Assembly (NCBI RefSeq): GCF_039954865.1 | Contig: NZ_CP157197.1 | Location: forward strand, 1,108,311-1,172,310 | Reading direction: 5' to 3' | DNA from: Rickettsia sp. Oklahoma-10 | GTDB taxonomy: Bacteria > Pseudomonadota > Alphaproteobacteria > Rickettsiales > Rickettsiaceae | Length of the DNA: 64,000 nt | Shown here: positions 63,635-64,000 of the stretch, piece by piece | Layout: the number at the start of each line of letters is the position of its first letter | How positions within the stretch are numbered: position 1 is the stretch's first letter | Program-made: the position numbers and the translations under genes | Notes under the pieces: generated by a model | Seen by the model: only the letters and a program-made list of their open reading frames with translations | Told to the model about the DNA's origin: nothing | Databases searched by the model: none

Positions 63635-64000
63635 ATGTCGGTTCAAAATATCTGTTCTACCAAAGCTTATGATGATATACTGATTTTAAACTATAATGAT
63701 TTTCTTGTAGAAGTTAGGACTAGAAAAGAATGGCAACAAGTAAGAATACCGTTTTTAGATAAAAAAAATAAAGTGATCTTTCTAAGTTGGACCTTGAATA
63801 AAGATTTCAAAGCTAATTTTTTATTAACGATAAAATTCATGCAATAATATTTTTCTGTATCGTTCCAGATATAGATTATTTACGGCAACAATTTTTATAG
63901 CTAATATAGGTTTAAAAATTGTTATAATATTAGTGATGGTTTTAAAGGAAACAATCACAATAAAGGCTGGAAACAAAATAACTTACCGTGGCAGTTTTAA
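63635..64000 (+). pseudogene. rhodanese-like sulfurtransferase, frameshifted, catalytic cysteine lost
   Basis: The first 70 codons read as a rhodanese domain start (DDILILNYNDFLVEVRTRKEWQQ, quoted in part as FLVEVRTRKEW, then IPFLDKKNKVIFLSW). A frameshift after KFMQ leads to FLYRSRYRLFT, where the catalytic cysteine of the CRSGxR loop is Y. Another shift leads to NCYNISDGFKGNN and GWKQNNLPWQF, then TAA at the last base of the window. Two shifts and the lost cysteine make this a pseudogene. Confidence 0.7.

Overview
This AT-rich window (about two-thirds A+T by eye) is chromosomal DNA of a Rickettsia, most likely from the spotted fever or transitional groups. Four things point there: a gene for the actin-nucleation factor RickA (absent from the typhus group as far as known), Rickettsia palindromic elements inserted in frame in housekeeping genes, many frameshifted remnants beside intact essential genes, and a dispersed family of short palindromes built on a TGTCATcc...ggATGACA frame.

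Layout. 1-9.5 kb: a small membrane protein, a (p)ppGpp hydrolase-like HD protein, a ProP-type transporter, a broken PAP2 phosphatase, an alpha-2-macroglobulin remnant, a ubiquinone-pathway hydroxylase, an orphan MrpF-like subunit, the response regulator NtrX and a long pentapeptide-repeat lipoprotein. 9.5-15.7 kb (all minus): a division and wall cluster, mraZ-rsmH-ftsL-ftsI followed by mreD-mrdA. 15.8-20.6 kb: decayed accessory DNA with a dead Phd/PIN toxin-antitoxin pair, an intact sodium:solute symporter and a broken IS481 transposase. 20.6-24.4 kb: uvrC (with an in-frame repeat), a copper chaperone, a dead AlkD-type glycosylase and ogt. 24.4-26.1 kb: a decayed unknown gene, then tRNA-Ala. 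26.2-36.7 kb: secA, a parvulin, rpoZ-acpS, murA, gyrB and a HAD phosphatase. 36.8-40.1 kb: tRNA-Leu, an ankyrin fragment, mgtE, a ProP remnant, tRNA-Gly. 40.6-46.9 kb (plus): yajC-secD-sco-ccmD-ccmE, ppa, murJ-traX. 46.9-53.1 kb: a haem-oxygenase-like remnant, recG (in-frame repeat), then over 3 kb of decay containing scoA, scoB and a flavodoxin pseudogene. 53.1-62.8 kb (minus): rickA, mraY, murF (with an RPE-1 insert), murE, mfd, sdhE. 62.8-64 kb: an IS200/IS605 tnpA remnant and a dead rhodanese.

The intact genes serve peptidoglycan synthesis and division (ftsI, mrdA, mreD, murA, murE, murF, mraY, murJ), protein export (secA, yajC, secD, parvulin), cytochrome oxidase and cytochrome c assembly (sco, PCu(A)C, ccmD, ccmE), DNA repair (uvrC, mfd, recG, ogt) and host interaction (rickA). 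I found no CRISPR array, prophage or intact mobile element. The most unusual material is short repeats entering coding sequences and the record of gene decay, not a new multigene system.
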